Assembly: GCF_011617705.1 (NCBI RefSeq)
Contig: NZ_CP050154.1
Coordinates: 3,534,001-3,598,000 of the forward strand
Direction: 5' to 3'
DNA: 64,000 bases
Source: Brevibacterium limosum
GTDB lineage: Bacteria; Actinomycetota; Actinomycetes; Actinomycetales; Brevibacteriaceae
Positions 16,952 to 25,131 of this stretch are shown piece by piece (the stretch's first letter is position 1; each line of letters opens with the position of its first letter). The notes beneath the pieces are model-generated. The model made no database searches. It worked only from the letters and a program-made list of their open reading frames with translations, and had not been told where the DNA came from. Position numbers and translations under genes: made by a program.

Positions 16952-17695
16952 ATGCCCGTTCGGGAACTCGACTCATCGTCTGGGGTGCCGTTCTATCGTC
17001 AGATCAAGGACATCCTCCGCCACGAGATCTCCAACGGGGAAGTCGACAGCCAGACGCCCATCACCGAGGCGCTGCTGCTGGAGCGCTTCGATGTCAGCCG
17101 AGCACCGATCCGCCAAGCGCTCAAAGAGCTCGCCGATGAGGGTTTCGTCTACCGCCGCCAGGGCAAAGGCACGTTCCCGGTGCCCGGCGCTCACGTCCAT
17201 CGGCCCGCCGACATCCGCCCCGGCGGCTTCCAGGACTACCTCCTCGAACGCGGGATGCACCCGACTTCGGTGGTCAACAGCCTCGGCCGCGTTCGCCCGC
17301 CCGAGAACGTCCGATCCCTGCTCGAGACGGCCGACACTGTCGAACTGCTCCACTTCCGCCGGATCATCTCCGTCGAAGGCGAACCGCTGGCCGCCAACGA
17401 GGTCTACGTCGTCGCCCCCGACGACTTCGAGACGACCGTGGAAGAGCTCATCTCCGCGGGCTCCGTCTTCTCACTGCTCGAGGATCGCTACGGCCTGAGC
17501 GTTGCGCGTGCCGCGAACGAGGCGTGGGCGACGGCGGCCGAAGACGAACTCGCCGCCGCACTCGGCATCGAGGTCGGCACACCGGTCCTCTCGATCGACT
17601 CGGTCTTCTACGCCCGGGACGGTCGCCCACTCGGCTGGCGTTCGGCCATGCACCGTCCCGACGAGTTCAAATTCCACTTCGTCACGGGACGCTGA
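16952..17695 (+). CDS. GntR-family regulator (HutC/UTRA subfamily)
   Basis: 247 residues. N-terminal winged helix with ALLLERFDVSRAPIRQALKE and the GFVYRRQGKGTFP wing, then a UTRA ligand-binding domain (LLHFRRIISVEGEPLAANEV). It stands upstream of, and in the same direction as, the phosphotriesterase-family cluster, with a 260-base gap that holds an AT-rich imperfect palindrome. I infer that it represses that cluster. The start at 16952 has GGAGGGG about 12 bases upstream. Confidence 0.9.
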   Translation: MPVRELDSSSGVPFYRQIKDILRHEISNGEVDSQTPITEALLLERFDVSRAPIRQALKELADEGFVYRRQGKGTFPVPGAHVHRPADIRPGGFQDYLLERGMHPTSVVNSLGRVRPPENVRSLLETADTVELLHFRRIISVEGEPLAANEVYVVAPDDFETTVEELISAGSVFSLLEDRYGLSVARAANEAWATAAEDELAAALGIEVGTPVLSIDSVFYARDGRPLGWRSAMHRPDEFKFHFVTGR

Positions 17696-17751
17696 ACACC
17701 TTAACCGACCCTGTCGATCAGCCACTGAAGCACCTGCATTCCCAACTTTGA

Positions 17752-17774
17752 CTTTAGTATGACAATATGTAAAG
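17752..17774. promoter_or_regulatory. AT-rich promoter/operator candidate before the phosphotriesterase cluster
   Basis: CTTTA (17752-17756) and TAAAG (17770-17774) form short symmetric arms around GTATGACAATATG in an otherwise GC-rich gap. A TTGACT-like -35 overlaps it (17748-17753). It is the only promoter-like patch between gntR and the next gene. Confidence 0.3.
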
Positions 17775-17957
17775 CTAAATCTGCGAGGCAGGTCACACCT
17801 CCTCGCCTAGGACGCTGCGGATGGCCGCTCTGCCATCTTCCTGGTGCCTCGACTCTTCGACTGACATGAACCTCGAGGTCCGCCTCAGGCACCTCCCACA
17901 ACGACACACCGGCGTGTAATGTCAGCACGGCATTCCGCCGAGAAAGTGCAGAAGCCA

Positions 17958-18941
17958 ATGAGTAACGACGCTCAGGACAGCGCCGCCACGGTCACCACGG
18001 TCCTGGGGCCGATTCCCGCAGCAGAGCTCGGCGTCACCGCCATCAGCGAAGCCCTGATCTCCGCCCTGCCCGGAGCAGAATACGCACCGGACATCAGCAT
18101 GGACCGCAGTGAGATCTTCGCCGAGGCGGCCGCCGCGCTCACCGCCTTCCGCCAGGCAGGCGGATCGACCGTCGTCGATACGACCGGCATGTTCCACGGT
18201 CGCGATGTGAAGCTCAGCGAGGCCCTGTCCCGGGACACCGGGGTCCACATCGTCGCCTCGACGGGAATGGGTCCCGAAGAGCTGCTGGGCGGCTACTTCC
18301 TCACCCCGCAGACGAACCCACCCACCCCATGGCCGGCCGAGAAGTTCGCCGACCTGTTCGCCAAGGAGATCACGGAGGGCATGGTGGTGCCGCGAGTCGA
18401 ACGCCGCGGCCCAGCCGGACTCGTCGTCACCGCCGCAGCCCGCTCAGGCATGACCCCGACGGAGGAGAGCCTCTTCCGCGGATCCGCCCGCACCGCACTG
18501 AGCACCGGCGTGCCCGTCATCGCTCGCTTCGGCGCCGACCCCGTCGCCGATCTCGGCCACCTCCTCGACGAAGGACTGCCCGCCGAGCGTGCAGTGATCG
18601 CCGGACTCGACTGCACCGACGTCGACCCGGCCGCCGTCGCCTCAGTCCTCGACCAGGGAGCCATCATCCTCTTCGACCACGTCGGCACCGAGACCGATGG
18701 CTGGCTGAGCGACGATGCCCGCGCCGATCTGATCTCCGAACACATCGCGAACGGTCGGGGGAAGCAGATCCTGCTGTCCTCCTCGGCGACGGGAGCGGCC
18801 CGAGGAACCGAGGCCAACCCCATCGGCTTCGGCTACGTGCTCACAGATTTCCTGCCCAGGCTGTTCGAGCGGGGTGTGGCCGAGGACGCCGCCCGCGGCC
18901 TTGTCACCTCCAATCCGCACACGCTGCTGGCCCGGCACTGA
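17958..18941 (+). CDS. Phosphotriesterase-family protein without metal ligands (probable pseudoenzyme)
   Basis: 327 residues, the same length and order of blocks as the intact paralogue encoded next. Every metal ligand of the family is replaced: HEH becomes SEA (TAISEALIS), the bridging lysine of AGVIKVG becomes Val (AGLVVTA), His of LTHLAIDP becomes Arg (IARFGADP), His of FGHADD becomes Leu (IAGLDCTD), and Asp of VSADANC becomes Ala (SSSATGA). The frame is intact and long, so the protein is kept. I infer a structural or regulatory partner of the paralogue, or a new activity without metal. The start at 17958 (MSNDAQD) is preferred; 17919 is possible. Confidence 0.8.
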   Translation: MSNDAQDSAATVTTVLGPIPAAELGVTAISEALISALPGAEYAPDISMDRSEIFAEAAAALTAFRQAGGSTVVDTTGMFHGRDVKLSEALSRDTGVHIVASTGMGPEELLGGYFLTPQTNPPTPWPAEKFADLFAKEITEGMVVPRVERRGPAGLVVTAAARSGMTPTEESLFRGSARTALSTGVPVIARFGADPVADLGHLLDEGLPAERAVIAGLDCTDVDPAAVASVLDQGAIILFDHVGTETDGWLSDDARADLISEHIANGRGKQILLSSSATGAARGTEANPIGFGYVLTDFLPRLFERGVAEDAARGLVTSNPHTLLARH

Positions 18942-18975
18942 CCGCCCGCACATCCACGACTGACAGGTGAGAGAC

Positions 18976-19929
18976 ATGTCAAAGATCAACACAGTACTGG
19001 GTCCGGTCGCCCCCGCAGAGCTCGGCGCGGTCGCCATCCACGAACACATCGGCTACGGCATGCCCGGTTCGGAGCTCGACACCACCTGGTGGAAGTCTCC
19101 GGAGGAACGCTACGGCGAGACGATTCCGAAGCTGCGCGCCTTCCACGACTACGGCGGCGGCACGTTCGTCGACGCCACCGGCATCTGCAACGGCCGCGAC
19201 GTCGACTACTACCAGTCGCTGTCGGAGAAGACCGGCGTGCACATCGTCGCCGCCACCGGCTTCGTCGGAGGGGACACCGCCCTGCCGCACTTCTCCCGGG
19301 CCTCGGTCGAGTACCTCGCTGAGGTGTTCGTCCACGAGATCACCGAGGAGATCGGCAATACCGGCGCGAAGGCCGGAGTCATCAAGGTCGGCGTCTCCCG
19401 CGGGGGTCGGATGACCGAACTCGATAAGACGATCTACCGTGCCGGCGCTCGGGCGGGTGCGGCCACTGGGGTGGGGATACTCACCCACCTGGCCATCGAT
19501 CCGGAGCCGGCGCTGGCGATCTTCGCCGAGGAGGGCATGCCCTTGGACAAGGTGCTCTTCGGTCATGCCGACGACGGAGTGAACGCACCTCTGACGCCCG
19601 ATACCCGCATCCTCGGTGCCGGGGCACGACTGGGCTTCGACACCTTCGGCTATGAGACCGAGCTGCCGGACCCGCCGTTCTGGGCCCGGCCGCGCCAGGA
19701 GCGTCTCGACCATTTCCTCCGCCTGTCCGAGGAAGGCTGGTTCGACTGCCTGCTCGTGTCCGCGGATGCGAACTGCTCCCCGCTCGGTTGGCCCGGCGTC
19801 AAGGGTCACACCGTCAACTACATCTTCGAGCAGCTGCTGCCCGACCTGAAGAAGGCAGGAGTCGACGACGACGCACTCCACCGCCTGCTGGTCGACAACC
19901 CGGCCGCATTCCTCACCATCGCGAATTGA
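18976..19929 (+). CDS. Phosphotriesterase-family metallohydrolase
   Basis: 317 residues. All six metal ligands of the binuclear amidohydrolase fold are visible: HEH (in VAIHEHIGYG), Lys in AGVIKVGVSRGG, His in ILTHLAIDP, His in LFGHADDG and Asp in VSADANCSP. Family members hydrolyse lactones, carboxylic esters or phosphotriesters; bacterial catabolic versions are mostly lactonases or esterases. It sits 34 bases after its metal-free paralogue and 13 before a flavin monooxygenase, so a ring-cleavage lactone or an ester of an aromatic compound is a plausible substrate. The start at 18976 is chosen because AGGTGAG lies at the right distance; the GTG at 18967 is an alternative. Confidence 0.88.
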   Translation: MSKINTVLGPVAPAELGAVAIHEHIGYGMPGSELDTTWWKSPEERYGETIPKLRAFHDYGGGTFVDATGICNGRDVDYYQSLSEKTGVHIVAATGFVGGDTALPHFSRASVEYLAEVFVHEITEEIGNTGAKAGVIKVGVSRGGRMTELDKTIYRAGARAGAATGVGILTHLAIDPEPALAIFAEEGMPLDKVLFGHADDGVNAPLTPDTRILGAGARLGFDTFGYETELPDPPFWARPRQERLDHFLRLSEEGWFDCLLVSADANCSPLGWPGVKGHTVNYIFEQLLPDLKKAGVDDDALHRLLVDNPAAFLTIAN

Positions 19930-19942
19930 CTAGGACATCACG

Positions 19943-21067
19943 ATGAACGACACGGACATCAAGAATCTGAATATCGCCGTCATCGGCGGCGGATTCGGAG
20001 GCGCGGCCGCAACGGTCTTCCTCAACCGCCTCGGCGCGGATGTGCATCTGTACGAACAGGCCAAGGAGATCAGGGAGGTCGGCGCCGGCATCGGCATGCG
20101 CCCGAAAACCCTCGAAGTCTTCCGCAAGTGGGGCATCCTCGAGGAGATGAACAACGTGAGCTCGGCCTCGGAGTTCTTCGAGATCCTCGACGGGTACGGC
20201 AAGCCGGTCGTGCGCGAAACCTGGCCGAAGATGGACGAGTTCGACTTCGATGCCCGCACCCGGATGATCCACCGCGGCGACTTCATCGACACCTTCATCC
20301 GCGATGTGCCGACCGAACGCTTCCACCTCGGCCATAAGATGACCGAGATCGACGACCACGGCGATTCGGTGACGGTGACCTTCGCCAACGGTGAGTCGAC
20401 GACGGTCGACCTCGTCATCGGCGCCGACGGCATCCGCTCGAAGGTCCGCTCGCAGCTCTTCGGCGACTACCAGCCGGTGTTCGCCGGGGCACATGCGCAC
20501 CGGGTCATCGTCGACGGTGCGGACACTCACGGTATGCTCACCGATGACAATCTGCGCATGTACGTCGGTGCCAACGGCGCCCTCATCTACTTCCTGCCGC
20601 TGCGCCACCGTGGACCGAATGGGCAGCTGTCCTTCGACATCACCTGCAACAGCGATGACGACTCGTGGGCCCCGACCCTGACCCGCGAGATGCTCGCCGA
20701 GGCGGTCGAAGGATTCGACGACCGTCTCCAGGCGATCACCGCCGAACTCGACCTCGGGTCGGTGAATTCGCGGGGAGTCTATGACATCGATCAGGTCGAG
20801 ACCTGGCATTCGGAATCCGTCGTCCTCATCGGCGATGCGGCACATGCGATGCTCCACCATCAGGGGCAGGGGGCGAATCAGACGATCCAGGATTCCTCGG
20901 AGCTGGCCGACTGCCTCGTCGAATTCGACACGGTGCCCGAAGCGCTGGCCGCCTACACCGAGCGTCGAAAACCCGACACCCAGGCACTGCAGGCCATCTC
21001 CCGACAGAACTGGCCGACCATCGAGGATCTCAGTACCGCGTTTCCGGAGAAGGGCAACATCGCCTGA
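19943..21067 (+). CDS. FAD-dependent aromatic monooxygenase (salicylate/6-hydroxynicotinate hydroxylase-like)
   Basis: 374 residues. GxGxxG FAD motif (IAVIGGGFGGAAATVFL), the DG motif (LVIGADGIRSKVR) and the GD motif (VVLIGDAAHAMLHHQGQGAN) identify a group A flavoprotein hydroxylase. These use NAD(P)H and O2 to hydroxylate an aromatic ring. The length and the MLHHQGQGAN block fit the salicylate or 6-hydroxynicotinate hydroxylase group. It follows the phosphotriesterase-type hydrolase by 13 bases; the cluster as a whole reads as hydrolysis of an ester or lactone followed by ring hydroxylation. Confidence 0.85.
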   Translation: MNDTDIKNLNIAVIGGGFGGAAATVFLNRLGADVHLYEQAKEIREVGAGIGMRPKTLEVFRKWGILEEMNNVSSASEFFEILDGYGKPVVRETWPKMDEFDFDARTRMIHRGDFIDTFIRDVPTERFHLGHKMTEIDDHGDSVTVTFANGESTTVDLVIGADGIRSKVRSQLFGDYQPVFAGAHAHRVIVDGADTHGMLTDDNLRMYVGANGALIYFLPLRHRGPNGQLSFDITCNSDDDSWAPTLTREMLAEAVEGFDDRLQAITAELDLGSVNSRGVYDIDQVETWHSESVVLIGDAAHAMLHHQGQGANQTIQDSSELADCLVEFDTVPEALAAYTERRKPDTQALQAISRQNWPTIEDLSTAFPEKGNIA

Positions 21068-21167
21068 GCGACGGGGCGGCGAGATCGCCGCCGTACCCTC
21101 TCCGCGTGGAGTACCCCTCTGCCGCGGAGTCCCCTCTGCACTGTCACAACAATGGAAAGGATATGAC

Positions 21168-22097
21168 ATGGCTCTGCACCCGGTGATCGCCGAGGTTGTG
21201 GCCGGCATCCCGCCGACCCCCGAGGACGGAACCGCGACCGTCGACCCGCAGCAGTGGCGCGCCGATGAGGAATCCCGCGTGCCGCCGCTGGCCGATCGTC
21301 TGCCGGTGACCCGTGTCGAGGACACGAGCATCGACACGAGCGCCGGTGAGCTGGCGCTGCGCATCTACCGGCAGCACCCGGGCGAGCTCACCGGGGTGGT
21401 GCTCTACTTCCACGGCGGCGCGTTCTTCTCCGGCAGCCTCGAGACCCATGACTACGTCGCCCGGTCGCTGGCCGTGGAGACCGGGTTCACCGTCGTGGCC
21501 GTCGGATACCGCAGGGCACCCGAGGCGGCCTTCCCTGCGGGACTCGAGGACTGCTTCGCCGCATTGAAATGGGCGATCGGCCACGGCGCGGATCTCGATT
21601 GGGATTCTCACCGTCTGGCGGTGGCCGGCGACAGCTCCGGGGGAACCTTCGCGACCGTCGTCGCTGCCCGGGCTCTGGATGAGGGGATCGACGCCATCAC
21701 CCACCAGGTGCTGCTCTACCCTTCGGTCGACCTCGACTTCGATCTCGACCGCTACCCCTCGCTGCGGGAGAACGCACGCGGCTTTGGGCTCGAGACAGCG
21801 GGGCTGAAACCGCACAACTCCTTCTATCTGGAGTCCGGAGCCGATCCGGTCGACCCTCGGGTCTCCCCCATCAAACGGGAGAAACTCGCCGGTTTGCCGA
21901 AGACGCTCATCATTACCGCGCAGTTCGACCCGCTGCGCGATGAGGGCGAGCGCTACGGTCAGCGGCTGCAGCAAGCCCGAGTCGACGTCACCGTCCACCG
22001 GTATGAGACGGCGAACCACGGCTTCCTCGCAAACTTCGGGCAGCTGCCCGAGTTCTATCCGGCGTTCGCGGAGATCGGGGAGTTCGTGCGGGGATGA
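21168..22097 (+). CDS. Alpha/beta hydrolase of the hormone-sensitive lipase family
   Basis: 309 residues. Oxyanion-hole motif YFHGGAFFSG, nucleophile elbow GDSSGGTFA, catalytic Asp in QFDPLRDEG and His in NHGFL. HSL-type carboxylesterases cleave short acyl or aryl esters in the cytoplasm. Last gene of the gntR-linked cluster; a 100-base gap separates it from the monooxygenase, and GGAAAGG precedes the start at 21168. Confidence 0.88.
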   Translation: MALHPVIAEVVAGIPPTPEDGTATVDPQQWRADEESRVPPLADRLPVTRVEDTSIDTSAGELALRIYRQHPGELTGVVLYFHGGAFFSGSLETHDYVARSLAVETGFTVVAVGYRRAPEAAFPAGLEDCFAALKWAIGHGADLDWDSHRLAVAGDSSGGTFATVVAARALDEGIDAITHQVLLYPSVDLDFDLDRYPSLRENARGFGLETAGLKPHNSFYLESGADPVDPRVSPIKREKLAGLPKTLIITAQFDPLRDEGERYGQRLQQARVDVTVHRYETANHGFLANFGQLPEFYPAFAEIGEFVRG

Positions 22098-22184
22098 GCG
22101 GGCCGCTTCATCTTTGGCGGCAGAGCAGCGACTGGGCGTCAGAAATGGCCAACCGAGACACATCGTCTCGCCGCGAATCCGTGC

Positions 22185-23450
22185 TCAAGACTGTCTCCTG
22201 ACAATCGGGCCCGAGAAATCGTGACCGATTCTGGTACCGAGGGCGAGCAGGACCAGGTCGTCAGGGCGGTTCGGGTCTCTTCCGGAGAGTTCCCTGATGC
22301 GTTCGAGCCGATAGCGGACAGTATTGGGTCGAATATTGAGTTCCGCAGCAGTCTGTGTCAGATTGAAGCGCTTCAGAATATAGATCCGCAGGGTATGAAC
22401 CAGGTTTGAGCCATGGGCCTTGTCATAGTCCGAGAGCGGCCCGACGGTTTCACCGAGGATCGTCGCACTCAGTCCAGACCGCTCCACGACTGCCTGCAAG
22501 AGAACGTCCGTATAGAAGTAGGGCCTCAGATCTCCTTGGACCCGGGCGATCCTCACTGCGTCAGAGGCCTCTCGGTATGCTTCGAAGGTGCGACCCTCGC
22601 CTATGTGGGTGCGGCTCACGCCCATTGCATATCGGGTGACTCCCGTCGAGATCTCGTCCGCCACCGCCCGTACCGCGCTTTCTGCCATCCCAGCGGTCGG
22701 CAAGATCACTACTATCTCTTCTTCTCGCAATCCGACGAGGGGTTTACTCATTGGGCTGGCAGGCAATAACCTTCTCACCGAGGATAGGTCATCTCTGGCC
22801 TGGCTGGATTCAGCCGCTGAAGGGTTTCGTCGATGCAACAGTAGGACGCAATGGCGCTGATTGAGATCGATGCCGAGACGTGAAAGGTAGCTATTCACCC
22901 GTTCGGAGATCTCAGCTCCCGATATGAGTTCTTCAAGGGCGTTTCGTTCGGCAAGGTGACGGTCCTGGATAACTCCTTCGGCCTCTTCCAGGTACGAATT
23001 CGCCACGGCCAACGACACACGGTTGACGTAACGCATGACTTCCCCTGCCACAGCGAAGCCCGTGGCCGGGGAAGTCTTGCATTCGGGCAGCCCGGCGATC
23101 TCCTCCCAAACGATCTGACCCCAAAGCCTGTAGGAGTGAAGCAGAGCCTGAACTGATATTCCCTGTCGGAATCGTCGCACAGCACTGTTGCGGAAGTCTT
23201 CGAAACTGCGGGCTTCGTCCGCATCGCCTCTCAACCAGTCGCGGAGCGTGAAAAGACTCGTCCGAGAATTCTCGAAGACATCATTCATCAGAAACCCCTC
23301 CGGCTGCGACCGGTAGTCGACGATCTCGTCGGTATACGCGGTAACCAGCCTGTTGGAGATTTCGTCAGCATGTTGTGCCAGGTGTTCGACGACCGACTCA
23401 AGGAGCATCTCGGAATCGTCGTCGCCCACTCGGTTCTCCTTCGAAGTCAT
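22185..23450 (-). CDS. PucR-family transcriptional regulator
   Basis: 421 residues. The C-terminal PucR helix-turn-helix is clear (LRIYILKRFNLTQTAAELNI then RPNTVRYRLERIRELSGRDP); the middle holds a GGDEF-like fold typical of CdaR regulators. An N-terminal ~170-residue region is helical and acidic. PucR/CdaR proteins usually activate catabolic genes when a substrate is present. It is the last gene of the nine-gene minus operon, 41 bases after the thiolase, so it is probably autoregulated and controls this operon. Confidence 0.88.
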   Translation of the reverse strand: MTSKENRVGDDDSEMLLESVVEHLAQHADEISNRLVTAYTDEIVDYRSQPEGFLMNDVFENSRTSLFTLRDWLRGDADEARSFEDFRNSAVRRFRQGISVQALLHSYRLWGQIVWEEIAGLPECKTSPATGFAVAGEVMRYVNRVSLAVANSYLEEAEGVIQDRHLAERNALEELISGAEISERVNSYLSRLGIDLNQRHCVLLLHRRNPSAAESSQARDDLSSVRRLLPASPMSKPLVGLREEEIVVILPTAGMAESAVRAVADEISTGVTRYAMGVSRTHIGEGRTFEAYREASDAVRIARVQGDLRPYFYTDVLLQAVVERSGLSATILGETVGPLSDYDKAHGSNLVHTLRIYILKRFNLTQTAAELNIRPNTVRYRLERIRELSGRDPNRPDDLVLLALGTRIGHDFSGPIVRRQS

Positions 23451-23491
23451 TGCGCTATCCTCTCACGGAGGAGCAGCGACTCTGATCGTCA

Positions 23492-24646
23492 TTACAGGCG
23501 GAGCAGGATCGCTTGTCCTTGGCCGCCTCCCCCGCACATCGAGGCGATCCCGTATTCGACGCCCCTTCTGCGCATCTCAAGAGCCAAACTCATCGTGATT
23601 CGGAAACCTGAAGCCCCTAGAGGATGTCCGATCGCGATGGCTCCGCCATTGACATTGATGCTCTCGAGATCCAGAGACAGATCGCGTGCCGTTGCGAGTG
23701 CAACTCCCGCAAACGCTTCATTGACCTCCCAGAGGCCGATGTCATTGGGCTTCATCCCGACTGAGTCGAGCAGTTTGCGGGCCGCTGCCGCGGGTTTGAG
23801 GTGGAGCGAGGGGTCAGGGCCCGCCACCGTGCTGGAGCCGACGATCTCGACGAGGGGTCGCAGTCCTTCGGCTTCGGCCACAGCCCTGCTGGTGAGGAGA
23901 CCGGCAGAGCCTGCATCGGACATCTGAGAAGCGTTTCCTGCAGTGACTGTCCCTTTACCGGTGAACGCTGGACGCAGCTTGGCCAGGCGATCGAGCGATG
24001 AGTCGGAGCGAATTCCCTCGTCTGCTTCCAGCTCGGGAAAGGTGACGATCTCGTCGCCGAGGCGGCCGCTTTCAGCTGCTTGGTGGGCACGTCGGTGGCT
24101 CTCGACGGCGAACGCGTCTTGGTCTTCACGCGAGATTCCGATATCAGCATTGGCCTGGTCGGCAATGGGGCCCATCCCCGAGTCGGAGACGGCGCACCAT
24201 AATCCGTCCTTGGTGAGGAGGTCGACTGCCGATTCGTTGCCGACCTTCGGGGCCTGCCTCATCTGAATGGCGTGAGGTGCCCTGCTCATTGAGTCGAACC
24301 CACCGACGACTGCCGAGTTGAGTTCCCCACATCGGATCATGGTGGCTGCCATGCCTGCGGCGTACATGCTGGCCAAGCAGACGTTGTTCAAAGTGATGGC
24401 TGGCACGGTTGTCGGCAAACCTCCCCGAAGGCCAGCTGACCGTGCGGGGTTCTGACCATTTCCCGCTTGGAGCACATTGGCCATGATGACGTGGTCAGGA
24501 ACAACCTCTCCTGCGTTGTCCATGGCCGCGGCAACCGCCGCGCCGCCGAGATCGAGAGGATCGACTGATCTGAGCGCGCCATTGAACTTCCCGACGGGCG
24601 TCCTCGCTGCGCTGACGAGTACCGGGGCTTGTGCGTTGATGGGCAT
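23492..24646 (-). CDS. Acetyl-CoA acyltransferase (thiolase)
   Basis: 384 residues. Catalytic Cys90 (NNVCLASMYA), His341 (GHPLGASG) and Cys371 (CGGGGQG) are all present. It cleaves 3-oxoacyl-CoA with CoA, or condenses two acyl-CoAs. In this operon, behind a MaoC hydratase and a 3-oxoacid CoA-transferase, the degradative direction is likely. AGGAG precedes the start. Confidence 0.92.
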   Translation of the reverse strand: MPINAQAPVLVSAARTPVGKFNGALRSVDPLDLGGAAVAAAMDNAGEVVPDHVIMANVLQAGNGQNPARSAGLRGGLPTTVPAITLNNVCLASMYAAGMAATMIRCGELNSAVVGGFDSMSRAPHAIQMRQAPKVGNESAVDLLTKDGLWCAVSDSGMGPIADQANADIGISREDQDAFAVESHRRAHQAAESGRLGDEIVTFPELEADEGIRSDSSLDRLAKLRPAFTGKGTVTAGNASQMSDAGSAGLLTSRAVAEAEGLRPLVEIVGSSTVAGPDPSLHLKPAAAARKLLDSVGMKPNDIGLWEVNEAFAGVALATARDLSLDLESINVNGGAIAIGHPLGASGFRITMSLALEMRRRGVEYGIASMCGGGGQGQAILLRL

Positions 24647-24703
24647 TATGTGCTGCTCCTATGGAATCGTTGCAATGTAGTTGGCGTGAATGAGAACGTC
24701 CGA

Positions 24704-25129
24704 TCACGTCAGAGACATGGTGTAGCACACGGCAGTACCGTCGAGGACGACCGTGCCGTCGTCGCGAACAACCTCGGTCTTGATCTTGGTGACGGGTTTG
24801 TCCTCGCGCGCTTCGACGACTTCGACTCGACCGGTGATGGTGTCTCCAGGACGGACCGGTGCTTTGAAATCCCAGTTCACGTTGAGGAACACGGTGCCGG
24901 GCCCTGGCAGCTCTTCGGCGACGACGGCGTTGAGGATCGCACTGGTCACTCCGCCCTGCACGACAATTTCGCCGAACTTTGATTGCTTCGCCGCTTGTTC
25001 GTCGTAGTGAATCGGGTTTCTGTCTCCGCTGATGTCGGTGAACTTCTCAATGTCGTTTGCCGTGACTTCGCGCGTCAGCTCTGCCGTCTGTCCGACGACA
25101 AGCTTCTTGGTGGCAACTGATTCGGTCAT
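24704..25129 (-). CDS. MaoC-type (R)-specific enoyl-CoA hydratase
   Basis: 141 residues, one hot-dog domain. The hydratase-2 catalytic motif is seen as DISGDRNPIHYDEQAAK (Asp36/His41 pair), followed by GEIVVQGG. It hydrates 2-enoyl-CoA to (R)-3-hydroxyacyl-CoA. It lies two bases after the MFS gene stop and 57 before the thiolase, with a good Shine-Dalgarno (AAGGAG). No 3-hydroxyacyl-CoA dehydrogenase is encoded nearby, so that step must come from elsewhere. Confidence 0.88.
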   Translation of the reverse strand: MTESVATKKLVVGQTAELTREVTANDIEKFTDISGDRNPIHYDEQAAKQSKFGEIVVQGGVTSAILNAVVAEELPGPGTVFLNVNWDFKAPVRPGDTITGRVEVVEAREDKPVTKIKTEVVRDDGTVVLDGTAVCYTMSLT

Positions 25130-25131
25130 GG

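Noticed and set aside
17919-17957. Earlier start (MSARHS) for the ligand-free phosphotriesterase
   Set aside because: No ribosome site there, and the extra 13 residues have no counterpart in the paralogue.
22154-22170. CGAGAC/GTCTCG hairpin between convergent genes
   Set aside because: Only six base pairs; too weak to call a terminator.
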